Source of the DNA: Nitrospinaceae bacterium
Lineage (GTDB): Bacteria > UBA8248
Length of the DNA stretch: 61,948 nt
Reading direction: 5' to 3'
NCBI GenBank assembly: GCA_018669005.1
Contig: JABJAL010000078.1
Coordinates: 1 to 61,948, forward strand
Below the pieces are notes generated by a model, which was not told the DNA's origin, made no database searches, and saw only the letters and a list, made by a program, of their open reading frames with translations. Shown piece by piece: positions 8,973 to 17,120 of the stretch; the stretch's first letter is position 1, and the number at the start of each line of letters is the position of its first letter. Made by a program: the position numbers and the translations under genes.

Positions 8973-10673
8973 ATGGCTTTTGAAATACCAGTAGAGCATT
9001 TCGAATCGGATGTGTTGATCGTCGGCGGCGGCGCCGCAGGCACCATGGCCGCTTTTGAGTGTGCCGAGGCAGGGGTCCGGGTCATTCAGGCAACAAAGGG
9101 ACGCGCTACGAGCGGGACAACAACGGTCGCTCGTGGAGGATTCGCCGCCGCCATGGCGGAGGGAGATAGTCCCGAGCTTCACCTGGAAGAGGTTCTAAAA
9201 TATGGTGGGGAGCTGATAGACCCCGAGCTGGCAAAGGTCTGGGTTTACGGCATTATCGATGTCGTGAATGACTTGCGCTCCTGGGGGGCGGAATTCATTA
9301 CGAACGATGAAGGTAAACTCGATCTCAAGATGTTCCCAAGCCATAGCTTCCCGCGAGCGGTTCATCACTACGATACAACCGGTAACATGGTGACAAAAAC
9401 GCTTTCCCGAAAGCTTCGCGCCGATTCCAGTATAGACCAACATCCACACACTGCCATTGTGGACCTTATCCTCGAGGATGGCCGGGTGGCGGGTGCCTGG
9501 GGCGTTAACTACTCAACTGGCGCTCTAGTGGCATATCGGGCCCAGGAAATTATTCTCTCAACCGGTGGGGGGAGCGGTCTGTTCTACGTGAACGACAATC
9601 CGCCGCAAGTGACAGGGGATGGTTATGTGCTTGGCTTTCGTGCAGGGGTGCCGCTTATTGATATCGAGATGATCGATTTTCAGGCGATGTGCTGTGCGCC
9701 GGAAGAATTGTTTGGTTTCGCCCCCCATCCGACAGGGTTCATTAACGCCGGAGCCGTTTTTCGGAATAGAGATGGAGAAGAGTTTCTCAAGCGATATTTT
9801 CCGGATACGGCGGAAAAAAGCACGCGGAGCGAAGTAATCCTCGCCATGGCCAAGGAAATTCACGCTGGCCGGGCCGCTCTGACAGGGGGAATCTTCATGG
9901 ACGCGACGAAGGTGCCTGAGGAGATAATCCAAAAACAGATTCCCCATGTTCACAAAACCTGCCTTTCGCGTGGGATAGACATCATGAAAACCCCTCTTGA
10001 GGTTGCGCCTGGGAGCCACACCTGGTTGGGCGGGCTCCGGATAGATACGATGGGCAAAACTACCGTAGATGGCCTGTGGGCGGCGGGGGAAACAGGCGGC
10101 GGGATACACGGTGGAAACCGAATTGGTGGCTCTGCGCTCTCTGCCTCGCTGGTTTTCGGCAGAAGTGCGGGTCGGGCGGCGGCTAGTGCGGTGAAGGCGG
10201 CTGGGGGTGACACATCTAAGGGTGAGATAAGCATTCCTGCCGAGGAGCGCGCTTGGCTGGCCGATTTACTTGAGCGCCAAGAGGGCCCACTGCAGGGCGA
10301 TCTACGGATGGAGTGCAGGATGCTGGCGCACGAAAAATTGGGTCCCATCCGTGACTCTGGAGGAATCTCCGCAGCCATCGCCGCGTTCGAGCGCATAGAG
10401 AATGAGGAAATTCCCCGCATGCGTCTCGCAGACGAGGCCCGGGGCTCGGCGAAGATACGCGGCCAGGAGCTTGAAAGCGCCCTTTCGGTGCGTAATCTCG
10501 CTCTTTTAGGCCGCCTTCTTGGCACTGCTGCCCTGAATCGCACTGAGAGCCGGGGGGCGCATTTTCGCCTCGATCATCCCGAGCCTGACGAGGCCGCCTG
10601 GCGTGTCGTTACAAGGCTTGAGCGTGGTGAGGGCGATGGGATCACATTCCACACCGACCCGGTCAAGATGTAA
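8973..10673 (+). CDS. FAD-dependent fumarate reductase / aspartate-oxidase-family flavoprotein
   Basis: The 566-residue protein is a flavoprotein of the fumarate reductase / succinate dehydrogenase / L-aspartate oxidase superfamily. It has the FAD-binding VLIVGGGAAGTMAAFE near residue 15. The mid-region HPTGFINAGAVF and the C-terminal GGIHGGNRIGGSALSASLVF both match FrdA. The usual covalent-FAD histidine (SHT.AAQGG in FrdA) is replaced by SGTTTVARGG, so FAD is probably held non-covalently, as in aspartate oxidase. No iron-sulfur or membrane-anchor subunit gene lies nearby, so it is probably soluble. It is 73 bp downstream of the Tm-1-like gene. The substrate is unknown. Confidence 0.85.
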   Translation: MAFEIPVEHFESDVLIVGGGAAGTMAAFECAEAGVRVIQATKGRATSGTTTVARGGFAAAMAEGDSPELHLEEVLKYGGELIDPELAKVWVYGIIDVVNDLRSWGAEFITNDEGKLDLKMFPSHSFPRAVHHYDTTGNMVTKTLSRKLRADSSIDQHPHTAIVDLILEDGRVAGAWGVNYSTGALVAYRAQEIILSTGGGSGLFYVNDNPPQVTGDGYVLGFRAGVPLIDIEMIDFQAMCCAPEELFGFAPHPTGFINAGAVFRNRDGEEFLKRYFPDTAEKSTRSEVILAMAKEIHAGRAALTGGIFMDATKVPEEIIQKQIPHVHKTCLSRGIDIMKTPLEVAPGSHTWLGGLRIDTMGKTTVDGLWAAGETGGGIHGGNRIGGSALSASLVFGRSAGRAAASAVKAAGGDTSKGEISIPAEERAWLADLLERQEGPLQGDLRMECRMLAHEKLGPIRDSGGISAAIAAFERIENEEIPRMRLADEARGSAKIRGQELESALSVRNLALLGRLLGTAALNRTESRGAHFRLDHPEPDEAAWRVVTRLERGEGDGITFHTDPVKM

Positions 10674-10913
10674 GGGGGAGGTCTTGTGGCAGTGTCCGGC
10701 TAGCCCGGGTAGGCATGAGGCCGGGCGGCGGCTTTTGAGTGCCACATGCCGCTCCTTGGGGGCCCATTCGGGCATGGCCTGGCGGGGAAATGATAGGATA
10801 TTTTAACGAGGTATCCGTATATATATCAATTGTTTGCATTGTTAACTTTGTTTATTACTTCATCTTTGGCCTGTGTTCATTTTCAGGCCCACAAGTATCC
10901 AAAGGAGAACCAC

Positions 10914-11807
10914 ATGCCAGCTCCAAAAATCGGCGTCGTTGGCCTCGGCAACATGGGCGGCGGCATTGCCCGCAACCTTGCGAAATCAAAATTCCCCCTT
11001 GCCGTCTGGGACTCGTCCAAAAAAGCGGTCAAGGCGTTCGATAAAGTGAAAAACGCCGCCCCCATGCCCCCTGGTGAGATGGCCGCCTGCTGCGACGTCA
11101 TTATCTTCGTCGTCCCCGGCTCCTCCGAAATCGATGAGGTGCTCAAAGGGCGCACCGGGGTTCTCGCAAACGCTAAAAAAGGCCTCGCCCTCTACGATTT
11201 CACCACCTCGGACCCGGCCTACACCAAAAAACTTAGCTCTCGTGCCGCCAAAAAGGGCGTTGCCTATCTTGACGCCGGCATGTCGGGAGGGGCCACCGGC
11301 GCTGCCGCCGGAACGCTCACCCTCATGCTCGGCGGCGACAAAAAAGCCTTTGGGCGCTCTCGGCGCTACCTCGCCCCCTTCACCTCAAAAATCTTCCACC
11401 TCGGCCCCGTGGGCGCAGGCCACACCTTGAAATTGATTCACAACATGGTCTGCCACTCCGTCTTCATGGCCACCGTCGAGGGCGGCCAAATGGCCGAGCG
11501 CGCCGGCATCAAGCTTGCCGACATGGTCGAGGTCTTCAACGTCGCCAACGCACGAAGCTACGCCTCTGAAATTCGCTTTCCCAAACACATTCTTTCGAAA
11601 AAATGGGACGCCAAATCCCGCGTCTACAACCTCCACAAAGACTTAGGGATGGCCGTCAAGCTCGGCAAAAAACTCGGCGCCGAGGTCAATCACGGCGAGG
11701 CCACCCTCTCATTCCTCAAAAAAGCCATGGCCCTGGGGATGCAGGAGAAAGACTACGCCCTGCTGTATCGGGATTTTGAGAAGATCAGGAAGACGAAAAA
11801 GCGGTAG
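10914..11807 (+). CDS. NAD(P)-dependent 3-hydroxyisobutyrate dehydrogenase-family oxidoreductase
   Basis: The 297-residue product is a beta-hydroxyacid dehydrogenase. The Rossmann motif GLGNMGGGIARNLAK is near the start, the substrate loop DAGMSGGATGAAAGT lies mid-chain, and GAGHTLKLIHNMV supplies the catalytic lysine. I chose ATG 10914 because AAAGGAG lies seven bases upstream and the nucleotide-binding strand starts four residues in; an upstream extension to 10830 lacks a ribosome binding site. Lysine codons are nearly all AAA and most other third positions are C, unlike the neighbours. A paralogue is at 41963. The hydroxyacid substrate cannot be named. Confidence 0.9.
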   Translation: MPAPKIGVVGLGNMGGGIARNLAKSKFPLAVWDSSKKAVKAFDKVKNAAPMPPGEMAACCDVIIFVVPGSSEIDEVLKGRTGVLANAKKGLALYDFTTSDPAYTKKLSSRAAKKGVAYLDAGMSGGATGAAAGTLTLMLGGDKKAFGRSRRYLAPFTSKIFHLGPVGAGHTLKLIHNMVCHSVFMATVEGGQMAERAGIKLADMVEVFNVANARSYASEIRFPKHILSKKWDAKSRVYNLHKDLGMAVKLGKKLGAEVNHGEATLSFLKKAMALGMQEKDYALLYRDFEKIRKTKKR

Positions 11808-11862
11808 CTATAGATTTATTATTTGTGAATGAATTTTTAATATTTTTTAAAAGGCCACCCCC

Positions 11863-12690
11863 ATGCCAAACCCCCTAGACCAACTCCAGGGAAAACCGAT
11901 ATCAGAGGTTCTGGCATTTGCCGAGGAGCGGGTAGTTGCGGGGGGAGGCTCGCTTGAGGAGGCGCTTCAGGTCTACCGGGCGGTGGTGGCCGAGCCCTCG
12001 ATTGGGGAATATTTGCGGGGCATGGTGGAGCAGAGCGTCTGGGAGACGGAAAAAAAACTCGGGCTCCATGCGCCGTTTTTCTCACAAGCAGGACAGGATA
12101 AGTACATTGCCGAGTCGCTTTTGGATTCCAAGCGTGAGGGCGTTTTTGTCGAAATCGGCGCCTTTGACGGGGTGCGAGGAAGCAATTGCCTGTATTTCGA
12201 AAAATTTCTGGGCTGGCAGGGGCTCATTGTCGAGCCCGACGCGAATTTGGCCGATACGATTCGGGGACACCGCACCGGGGCCTATGAGTGCGCGGCGCTG
12301 AGCGATGCCGATGGGGAAGAGGATTTCGTCGCTGTCGAGGCGGGTTTTCTCCAGATGGGCGGGCTGCTTCGCTTCTACGATGAGGAAATACTGAACGCGA
12401 ATGTGCGCAGCAACCCCGGGCACCGCGAAGCGATCCGAAAAATCCCGGTGCTGAGGCTGGCGACGCTTTTAGAGCGCCACAGCATAAAAGATGTCGATTA
12501 TTGCTCAATAGATGTCGAGGGGGCCGAGGAGGGGGTGCTCTCGGGCTTTGATTTCTCGAAATTTAACATCCATGTGTTATCGGTCGAGAATAACGGCCAC
12601 ACCGAGGGCGCCGTCACCGCGATCATGAAAAAAAACGGCTACAAGCTTGAAACGATTTTGGGCTCCGATGAAATTTGGTCGCGGCTTTAG
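11863..12690 (+). CDS. FkbM-family methyltransferase
   Basis: This 275-residue protein has the FkbM methyltransferase core: SQAGQDKYIAESLLDSK, then VFVEIGAFDGVRGSNC (the SAM-binding first strand and loop), WQGLIVEPDANL, and the later DVDYCSIDVEGAEEGVLSGF. These enzymes O-methylate sugars or small molecules; the N-terminal 70 residues are a non-conserved helical addition. No glycosyltransferase or polysaccharide cluster surrounds it, so the acceptor is open. The start is ATG 11863, after an A/T-rich leader. Confidence 0.9.
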   Translation: MPNPLDQLQGKPISEVLAFAEERVVAGGGSLEEALQVYRAVVAEPSIGEYLRGMVEQSVWETEKKLGLHAPFFSQAGQDKYIAESLLDSKREGVFVEIGAFDGVRGSNCLYFEKFLGWQGLIVEPDANLADTIRGHRTGAYECAALSDADGEEDFVAVEAGFLQMGGLLRFYDEEILNANVRSNPGHREAIRKIPVLRLATLLERHSIKDVDYCSIDVEGAEEGVLSGFDFSKFNIHVLSVENNGHTEGAVTAIMKKNGYKLETILGSDEIWSRL

Positions 12691-12860
12691 CCCTTGGGTA
12701 AGTGAAAAGCCCGTCTTTAATTAATCTTCCCGTAACATTCCGGTAATTTCCCGCTAACAAAGCCCGGCTAGTATTCACGCTGTCGGGTGAAAGTTTTTTT
12801 CGATTTCGGCCCGAATCTCAAAATATTACAGCGCGATTTGCAGCCCTTGGGAGGTTCGAT

Positions 12861-13049
12861 ATGAGCGAGGCCGTAGCGGGATCCGAGGCGAAACACGTTT
12901 TTGCCCGCAATTTCAGGGAGCATATGGAGGGTCGGCTCAGTTTCGGCGAGTGGTTCGAGAGCCATAAGGTGCTCGAAAAGCGCTTTGGCCCCGAGCCCTG
13001 GCCCGCCCCGGAAGCCTGGCTGGCGTCCGGGCCAATTGCGGCTTCCTGA
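12861..13049 (+). CDS. Small hypothetical protein (62 aa)
   Basis: A 62-residue frame starts at ATG 12861, six bases after a strong GGGAGG site, and ends just before a hairpin terminator, which supports a real small gene. The product is acidic and aromatic-rich (MEGRLSFGEWFESHKVLEK) with no membrane segment. I do not recognise a family. Confidence 0.5.
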   Translation: MSEAVAGSEAKHVFARNFREHMEGRLSFGEWFESHKVLEKRFGPEPWPAPEAWLASGPIAAS

Positions 13050-13080
13050 GCGGGAACTCCGCTTGTTCCCCGCTTATTTA
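13050..13080. terminator. Hairpin between convergent genes
   Basis: GCGGGAAC (13050-13057) pairs with GTTCCCCGC (13065-13073) with one bulged C, followed by TTATTTA on the plus strand. It lies between the end of the small ORF and the convergent protease gene and could terminate the plus-strand transcript. Confidence 0.5.
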
Positions 13081-14063
13081 CCGACGGCGTAGCGCCGGGT
13101 GATCAGCCACATGTAGATGGGTTTGTAGTTGTTCGCATTGTCCGCCACCGAGTGGCACATGGCGTAATCGTAGGTTTTATACTGAGCGCATGTGTTGGTC
13201 TGATATTCATCGTCGAGACCGAGGCGATGGCCGAATTCATGCGAGACGACGCCGATGTGGGTACCCGAGTAAATGGGCCGGGGCTTGGCCCAAAAGGGGG
13301 TGTACATCGCCCGCGATTTGCGGCGGGCGTTCATCGGCACGTGCCAGACGCCCTTGGCGAATTTTCGCCCGCCCGGCCCCTGGCCCAGGTTGAGCACCTC
13401 CACCTCGAGGGCGAACCCGAGTTCGGGCTTGCTCCATAGTTTTTCGATGCCCGCCTTCCAGTAGGCCATGAGAACCTTGGCCACGGGTTTGCCCCTCACC
13501 TTGAGCGAGCGCGGCACCCGGCAGGCGATTTCATCTTTCGTGAAGGGAATGTTGATCAGGGGTTTTTCGCATTTTCCGGCGATTTTTTTCTCAACCGCCA
13601 GCGCATAGGGAATATCGAGCTTTCGGGGCCGTTTTTTCGGCAACTCGAAGAAAATGGGCACGATGACCTTCCAAATCTCTTTATCCCGCGAAAGATAGTA
13701 GCCGTATTTCATCCAGAATTTTCCGGTGTAGAAAAATTTTCCGGCCACGCGTTTTTCGGGCAGTTTGGGGGGGGAATTCTGGAAGCCCGAGGCCGTCAAG
13801 TTTTTCCTGATATATTTCTTGAGCTTGGCCTCGTGGTTGTCCCTTTTCCGGTTGCACCTCAAAACCTGCGCGTCGTAGGAATGATTCCGTTTGATTTTAG
13901 GATCTTCGGCAAATGAGGATTTTACCATCGCCTCGATTTCGCGGTAGTGAACCCGCTTGGGGGCGCCTTCCTTGACGCACCGGTTGGCCGAGGCGGCGAT
14001 CGGTTGAAGCAGGAAAATTCCCATGAGCAGCATGGCTGTCGTGCATATCCGGCGTGGTATCAT
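13074..14063 (-). CDS. Secreted zinc metalloprotease-like protein (HExxHxxGxxD)
   Basis: The 329-residue protein starts with a signal peptide (basic MIPRR, a hydrophobic LLMGIFLLQPIAASA core, and an ASANR cleavage-like site), so it should be exported. Near the C-terminus is VSHEFGHRLGLDDEY, an extended HExxHxxGxxD metzincin-like zinc motif. The rest has six or more cysteines and many Lys/Arg residues and does not match a family I know. I chose ATG 14063 over the adjoining TTG 14066; GGGGAG lies upstream. It stands alone between a convergent small gene and a divergent secreted protein. The protease class is inferred from the motif alone. Confidence 0.75.
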   Translation of the reverse strand: MIPRRICTTAMLLMGIFLLQPIAASANRCVKEGAPKRVHYREIEAMVKSSFAEDPKIKRNHSYDAQVLRCNRKRDNHEAKLKKYIRKNLTASGFQNSPPKLPEKRVAGKFFYTGKFWMKYGYYLSRDKEIWKVIVPIFFELPKKRPRKLDIPYALAVEKKIAGKCEKPLINIPFTKDEIACRVPRSLKVRGKPVAKVLMAYWKAGIEKLWSKPELGFALEVEVLNLGQGPGGRKFAKGVWHVPMNARRKSRAMYTPFWAKPRPIYSGTHIGVVSHEFGHRLGLDDEYQTNTCAQYKTYDYAMCHSVADNANNYKPIYMWLITRRYAVGK

Positions 14064-14328
14064 CAAAGGCTCCCCGGTAGAGAAGTTTCACGAACGTTCC
14101 CAGTCCCGCTCCGTGGGCGAGGTTTCATGGTATTATTACACAATAGTAACAGGCGAATTTTTTTTAAGATTATATCTCAAGACCCTGCTTCAAGGTAAAC
14201 TGGCATCCCCCGCCCGGGGCGTCCCACCCCGGGGCCGGGATTTGCTATAGTCTGAAACAGAATTCGCTACGCAATATCTTTGCTTTGCGATTATTTCGGT
14301 TTGCCGCCAATAAAGAGGTGCCGCGTCC

Positions 14329-14715
14329 TTGCCACGCATACTTCGAGCTGCTTTTTTTCTGGTAGCGCCGGTATTTTTGGTATTTCTCATTACCCAGTTT
14401 TTCCCGCCACGCGCAACAGATGGCGTGCACGACATCGGATCGCTCACTGGCACCTGGATGGGAGATTTTGCCTGGCTTGACGGCTCGCAGACTTTTCCTG
14501 TCTCAATCACCATCAAGGCCGATGGTTCATATGTCTTCGACTCGGTTTATCGGGAGACGAATGGCCGAATTCTGCTTGAAGGGGGGAGGGTGTTTCTCAG
14601 TGTGGAGGGCGAGCAAATAGGCTCGCCGCTGGCGCGGGGGCTCAACTCAGGACAACCTACTCTTGAGGGGGGCATCGAGAATATCGGTCGATATCATTTT
14701 GGCAAGGTGAACTAG
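14329..14715 (+). CDS. Small secreted or membrane-anchored hypothetical protein
   Basis: The 128-residue product starts with TTG at 14329, ten bases after AGAGG. It has an N-terminal hydrophobic stretch (AAFFLVAPVFLVFLITQFF) that acts as signal peptide or anchor. The rest (TGTWMGDFAWLDG, ADGSYVFDSVYRETNG) looks like a small beta-barrel, similar in style to lipocalin-like or DUF-type extracytoplasmic proteins, but I cannot name a family. It is divergent from the secreted protease and 27 bp upstream of the broken PilZ gene. Confidence 0.6.
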   Translation: MPRILRAAFFLVAPVFLVFLITQFFPPRATDGVHDIGSLTGTWMGDFAWLDGSQTFPVSITIKADGSYVFDSVYRETNGRILLEGGRVFLSVEGEQIGSPLARGLNSGQPTLEGGIENIGRYHFGKVN

Positions 14716-14742
14716 TATTCCATGACCAAAGGAGATGCCGTG

Positions 14743-15035
14743 ATGAGTATCCAGAAAAGAAAATTCAATCGCCATGGGGTCCCTGCCGTAATCTACGCCC
14801 CGTTATTGACAGATCTGTGCATCGTCCCCATCGATATCAGCGGGGGCGGCTTTAAGGCCGTTCTCGAAAAGGAGCCGTCACTTGATGGCACCGCAGCCTG
14901 AGAGATACACATTTTGGCGAAGTATTCGAGAACGGTAAATTATGTGTTGCCTGGTCGAGGCCCCTCGACTCTTCCTCTTCATCGTACTTGGCCGGCATGG
15001 CAATTGAAGAATCTGGCGACGAGGAGTGGTTTTAG
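14743..15035 (+). pseudogene. Frameshifted PilZ-domain gene
   Basis: The first frame (ATG 14743, eight bases after AAAGGAG) encodes MSIQKRKFNRHGVPAV and then VPIDISGGGFKAVLEKEP, the R-x3-R-like and D-x-S-x-x-G signatures of c-di-GMP-binding PilZ domains. It stops at TGA 14899-14901. In a second frame, from about 14900 to TAG 15033-15035, the sequence continues as EVFENGKLCVAWS and then LAGMAIEESGDEEWF, which fits the end of a PilZ domain. One small indel near 14890-14900 would restore a protein of about 97 residues. A true mutation or a sequencing error are both possible. Confidence 0.6.
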
Positions 15036-15128
15036 AGCATGGTTGAGGCCCCCAACAGCCTGATGGAAAACGGTTAATCGGGTGCGAAATACTCCACCAT
15101 CCATATTTTAAAAGTCTTCCCGCCGGAA

Positions 15129-15563
15129 TTACCCTTGTAGCGGTTTTCGATACAGGTCCTCGGCACGTTCAATCTTGAGGATTACGGCGCGCCCCTTTTT
15201 TTCGGGGTCCTTGTCCCGCTCGTGCTCTATCATCTTGTTCCACACCAGTTCTCGCCCGGCTCCCTCGTTGTGAACGGTGGCGATGCCGTAAAAGCGTGCA
15301 ATACCGCCCAAGGGCAAAACGCGGCTCGCGCCCAGCTCTGGGCTCCTGAAAAATACCATGACCTTCGAGCCGTCCTCGACACCATCGTGGGTCGAGCCGC
15401 TACCCCTATCCCAGTAGCCGATGGTCTCCTCGTCCAGCACGACGACGCTCCCCCGAGGGCTAAACTGTGCCCAGCCGTCGGGCTGGACGGTGCCAATAAA
15501 ACAGGGGTTTTTCGGAAATGCGTTGCTCACGGGCTCGTGCAGAAATTCAGGTATCTTCGCCAT
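15129..15563 (-). CDS. Pyridoxamine 5'-phosphate oxidase-family (PPOX) protein
   Basis: The 144-residue product has the split-barrel flavin-binding fold of PPOX proteins: CFIGTVQPDGWAQFSPRG near the N-terminus, a middle strand VMVFFRSPELG, and ARFYGIATVHNEG. ATG 15563 follows AGGAG and fits the family N-terminus; the longer frame to 15632 has no support. Such small PPOX proteins bind FMN or F420, and many have no known substrate. It is divergent from the RidA-like gene, with a shared 133-bp promoter region. Confidence 0.82.
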   Translation of the reverse strand: MAKIPEFLHEPVSNAFPKNPCFIGTVQPDGWAQFSPRGSVVVLDEETIGYWDRGSGSTHDGVEDGSKVMVFFRSPELGASRVLPLGGIARFYGIATVHNEGAGRELVWNKMIEHERDKDPEKKGRAVILKIERAEDLYRKPLQG

Positions 15564-15696
15564 GTTTCGTCTCCTGGTTCGGGAATGATCGTAGTTGTGG
15601 CGGGTCGAGCCCGCCAGGTTGAATACTAGCATTTTTCTTAGTCCCTAGTGCTACACTTTCCCTCATCCCCGCCACCATCTTTGTAAGGAGGCCGCT

Positions 15697-16128
15697 ATGT
15701 TCTCGGTACACCATCTCATGCCCGAGGGAATGTTCGCCCGCGTCATCGACGGCGAGCCGATTTACTCCTCCGTCGTAGTTGTAAAGTCCGCCGATCATGC
15801 GCGGATTCACATCGCGGGCCAAGTGTCGGCCGGCCCCGGGGGCGAAGTCATCGGTAAGGGCAACATGGAGGCTCAGATCAAACAAGTGTGCGAGTGCATT
15901 CGCGCCGGGCTCGAATATGTGGGCGCCTCGTTCGCCGATGTGGTGCGCACGGTGACCTATACGACTGACGTGGACGAGTACTTCCGCTGCCAAGGGGTGC
16001 GCTTCGATTACTTCTCGCATCCGGCCCCGACGAGCACCCTCCTTGGCGTCTCGCGCCTGGCGGACCCGGATTTTCTCGTCGAAATAGAGGCCGAGGCTAC
16101 CCTTGGGCTTGAGAGACTACGCCTCTGA
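15697..16128 (+). CDS. RidA/YjgF/UK114-family protein
   Basis: The 143-residue protein is a Rid-family trimeric protein. IHIAGQVSAGPGGEVIGKGNMEAQIKQ-type N-terminal features (seen as HIAGQVSAGPG and GNMEAQIKQV), the ADVVRTVTYTTDVDEY segment and the closing VEIEAEATLG are all present. The arginine that RidA uses to deaminate enamines/imines (in the ARS motif) is replaced: the aligned stretch is APTSTLLGVSRL. It may therefore belong to a non-deaminating Rid subgroup. The ribosome binding site AAGGAGG is optimal. It reads toward the racemase remnant on the opposite strand. Confidence 0.88.
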   Translation: MFSVHHLMPEGMFARVIDGEPIYSSVVVVKSADHARIHIAGQVSAGPGGEVIGKGNMEAQIKQVCECIRAGLEYVGASFADVVRTVTYTTDVDEYFRCQGVRFDYFSHPAPTSTLLGVSRLADPDFLVEIEAEATLGLERLRL

Positions 16129-16155
16129 GAGGCTGTGCCTCCCGTAGTGTGGCGA

Positions 16156-16248
16156 CTACATCGTCACCTTGATGGGCAGGATTCCCGAGCTGTCCGACAT
16201 GAAGGCTACCCCGCTGGCATTTATGTCAAGGTTGATAGTGATTTTACC
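16156..16248 (-). pseudogene. Orphan 3' tail of a duplicated Asp/Glu racemase-like gene
   Basis: On the minus strand this stretch encodes INLDINASGVAFMSDSS, then ILPIKVTM and a stop. It matches the intact gene's C-terminus (IDLDINASGVTYMSDSS ... PPKLTM, then stop, at 17121-17210) almost residue for residue. The stretch begins directly after the stop codon of the metallophosphoesterase (16249-16251). No start codon or upstream part of the gene remains. It is the leftover of a tandem duplication or rearrangement. Confidence 0.75.
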
Positions 16249-16989
16249 CTAATGAGGCGGGCCGTCCGGGTTCCAGTGCACTCCGGTGCGGATTGTTATC
16301 GCCTGGCGTTCGCCGCCGGGGTGCCAGCCCTCCTCGTTTAACTTGGCTTGGGCCTCGTTGTCGTACGACACCCGCTTGATCTCGGCGTTCCAATTACCGT
16401 CGCCCAAATATTCGACGACGGAGTATGCAGGACGACTATCGCCGTCGTAGCACGCCCCCACCGCCGCAGAGCACACGAGGGTCTGATCCCCGACCTGCCG
16501 GATGTAGGGGGCGTGGACCTGCCCGAACGCCATAATCTCGGCGGTGACGCCGCCGAGCCTTTCCCTCACTTCATCGTCTGTGAGGCGAAGCGGAAGGGCG
16601 CCATTGTCGTCGTTCGGTGTTCCGTGGAAAATGAGGAAGTCGTGTCCGGGCTCGGGGGAAAGGGTGATGGAGCAAAAAAGGGTTTTGAGCCAGTCGACCT
16701 GCCCATCTGCGAGATGTTCGCGTGTCAGTCGAATACTCTCGTTTCTGTGGGGAAAGGGGTTTTCCTGCTCGTCGACGCGATTCATTACCCATCGATCGAA
16801 GTTCCCCAGGAGGGGGATGGCTTTTTCGCGCCCACGGATACGCTCGAGCACCTCGGAGGGCTCCGGTCCTCCCATTATCATGTCTCCGATGATGACCTCG
16901 TGGTCAACATTCTCCTTGTCTATGTCCTCCAGGACGGCGTTGAGCGGTGCGAGTTGCGCATGGATATCCGAATACAAAGCGATCTTCAT
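16249..16989 (-). CDS. Metallophosphoesterase (calcineurin-like, YfcE type)
   Basis: The 246-residue protein has the calcineurin-like phosphoesterase motifs in order: YSDIHAQL (D-x-H), IIGDMIMGGP (GD), LLGNFDRWV (GN-D), IFHGTPNDDN (H) and FGQVHAPY. The last is normally G-H-x-H, so one metal-ligand histidine is replaced by glutamine. ATG 16989 follows AAGGAG; the longer frame to 17085 has no conserved sequence. It lies 131 bp downstream of the racemase-like gene on the same strand, and its stop abuts an orphan racemase tail, so its own C-terminus may have been shaped by that rearrangement. Confidence 0.85.
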   Translation of the reverse strand: MKIALYSDIHAQLAPLNAVLEDIDKENVDHEVIIGDMIMGGPEPSEVLERIRGREKAIPLLGNFDRWVMNRVDEQENPFPHRNESIRLTREHLADGQVDWLKTLFCSITLSPEPGHDFLIFHGTPNDDNGALPLRLTDDEVRERLGGVTAEIMAFGQVHAPYIRQVGDQTLVCSAAVGACYDGDSRPAYSVVEYLGDGNWNAEIKRVSYDNEAQAKLNEEGWHPGGERQAITIRTGVHWNPDGPPH

Positions 16990-17120
16990 GACATCTCTCC
17001 TTATAAAGGGACCGTTTCGAGATCTGGTCCTGGGGTTAGATTGATATCGAAATTTTGTGGCATCACTCTCCTGGCTAATTTTCATTAAAGTGCCTTGAAA
17101 AAACGAGCGCCCCGGTGCGA

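Noticed and set aside
10674-10913. Possible structured RNA or tRNA in the gap after the flavoprotein
   Set aside because: Only short, mutually exclusive inverted repeats (for example GGCCTG/CAGGCC at 10868-10889); no tRNA T-loop or CCA context.
14899-14901. UGA in the PilZ gene as another selenocysteine codon
   Set aside because: The sequence after it in the same frame stops soon and shows no PilZ similarity; the domain continues in a different frame, so a frameshift explains it.
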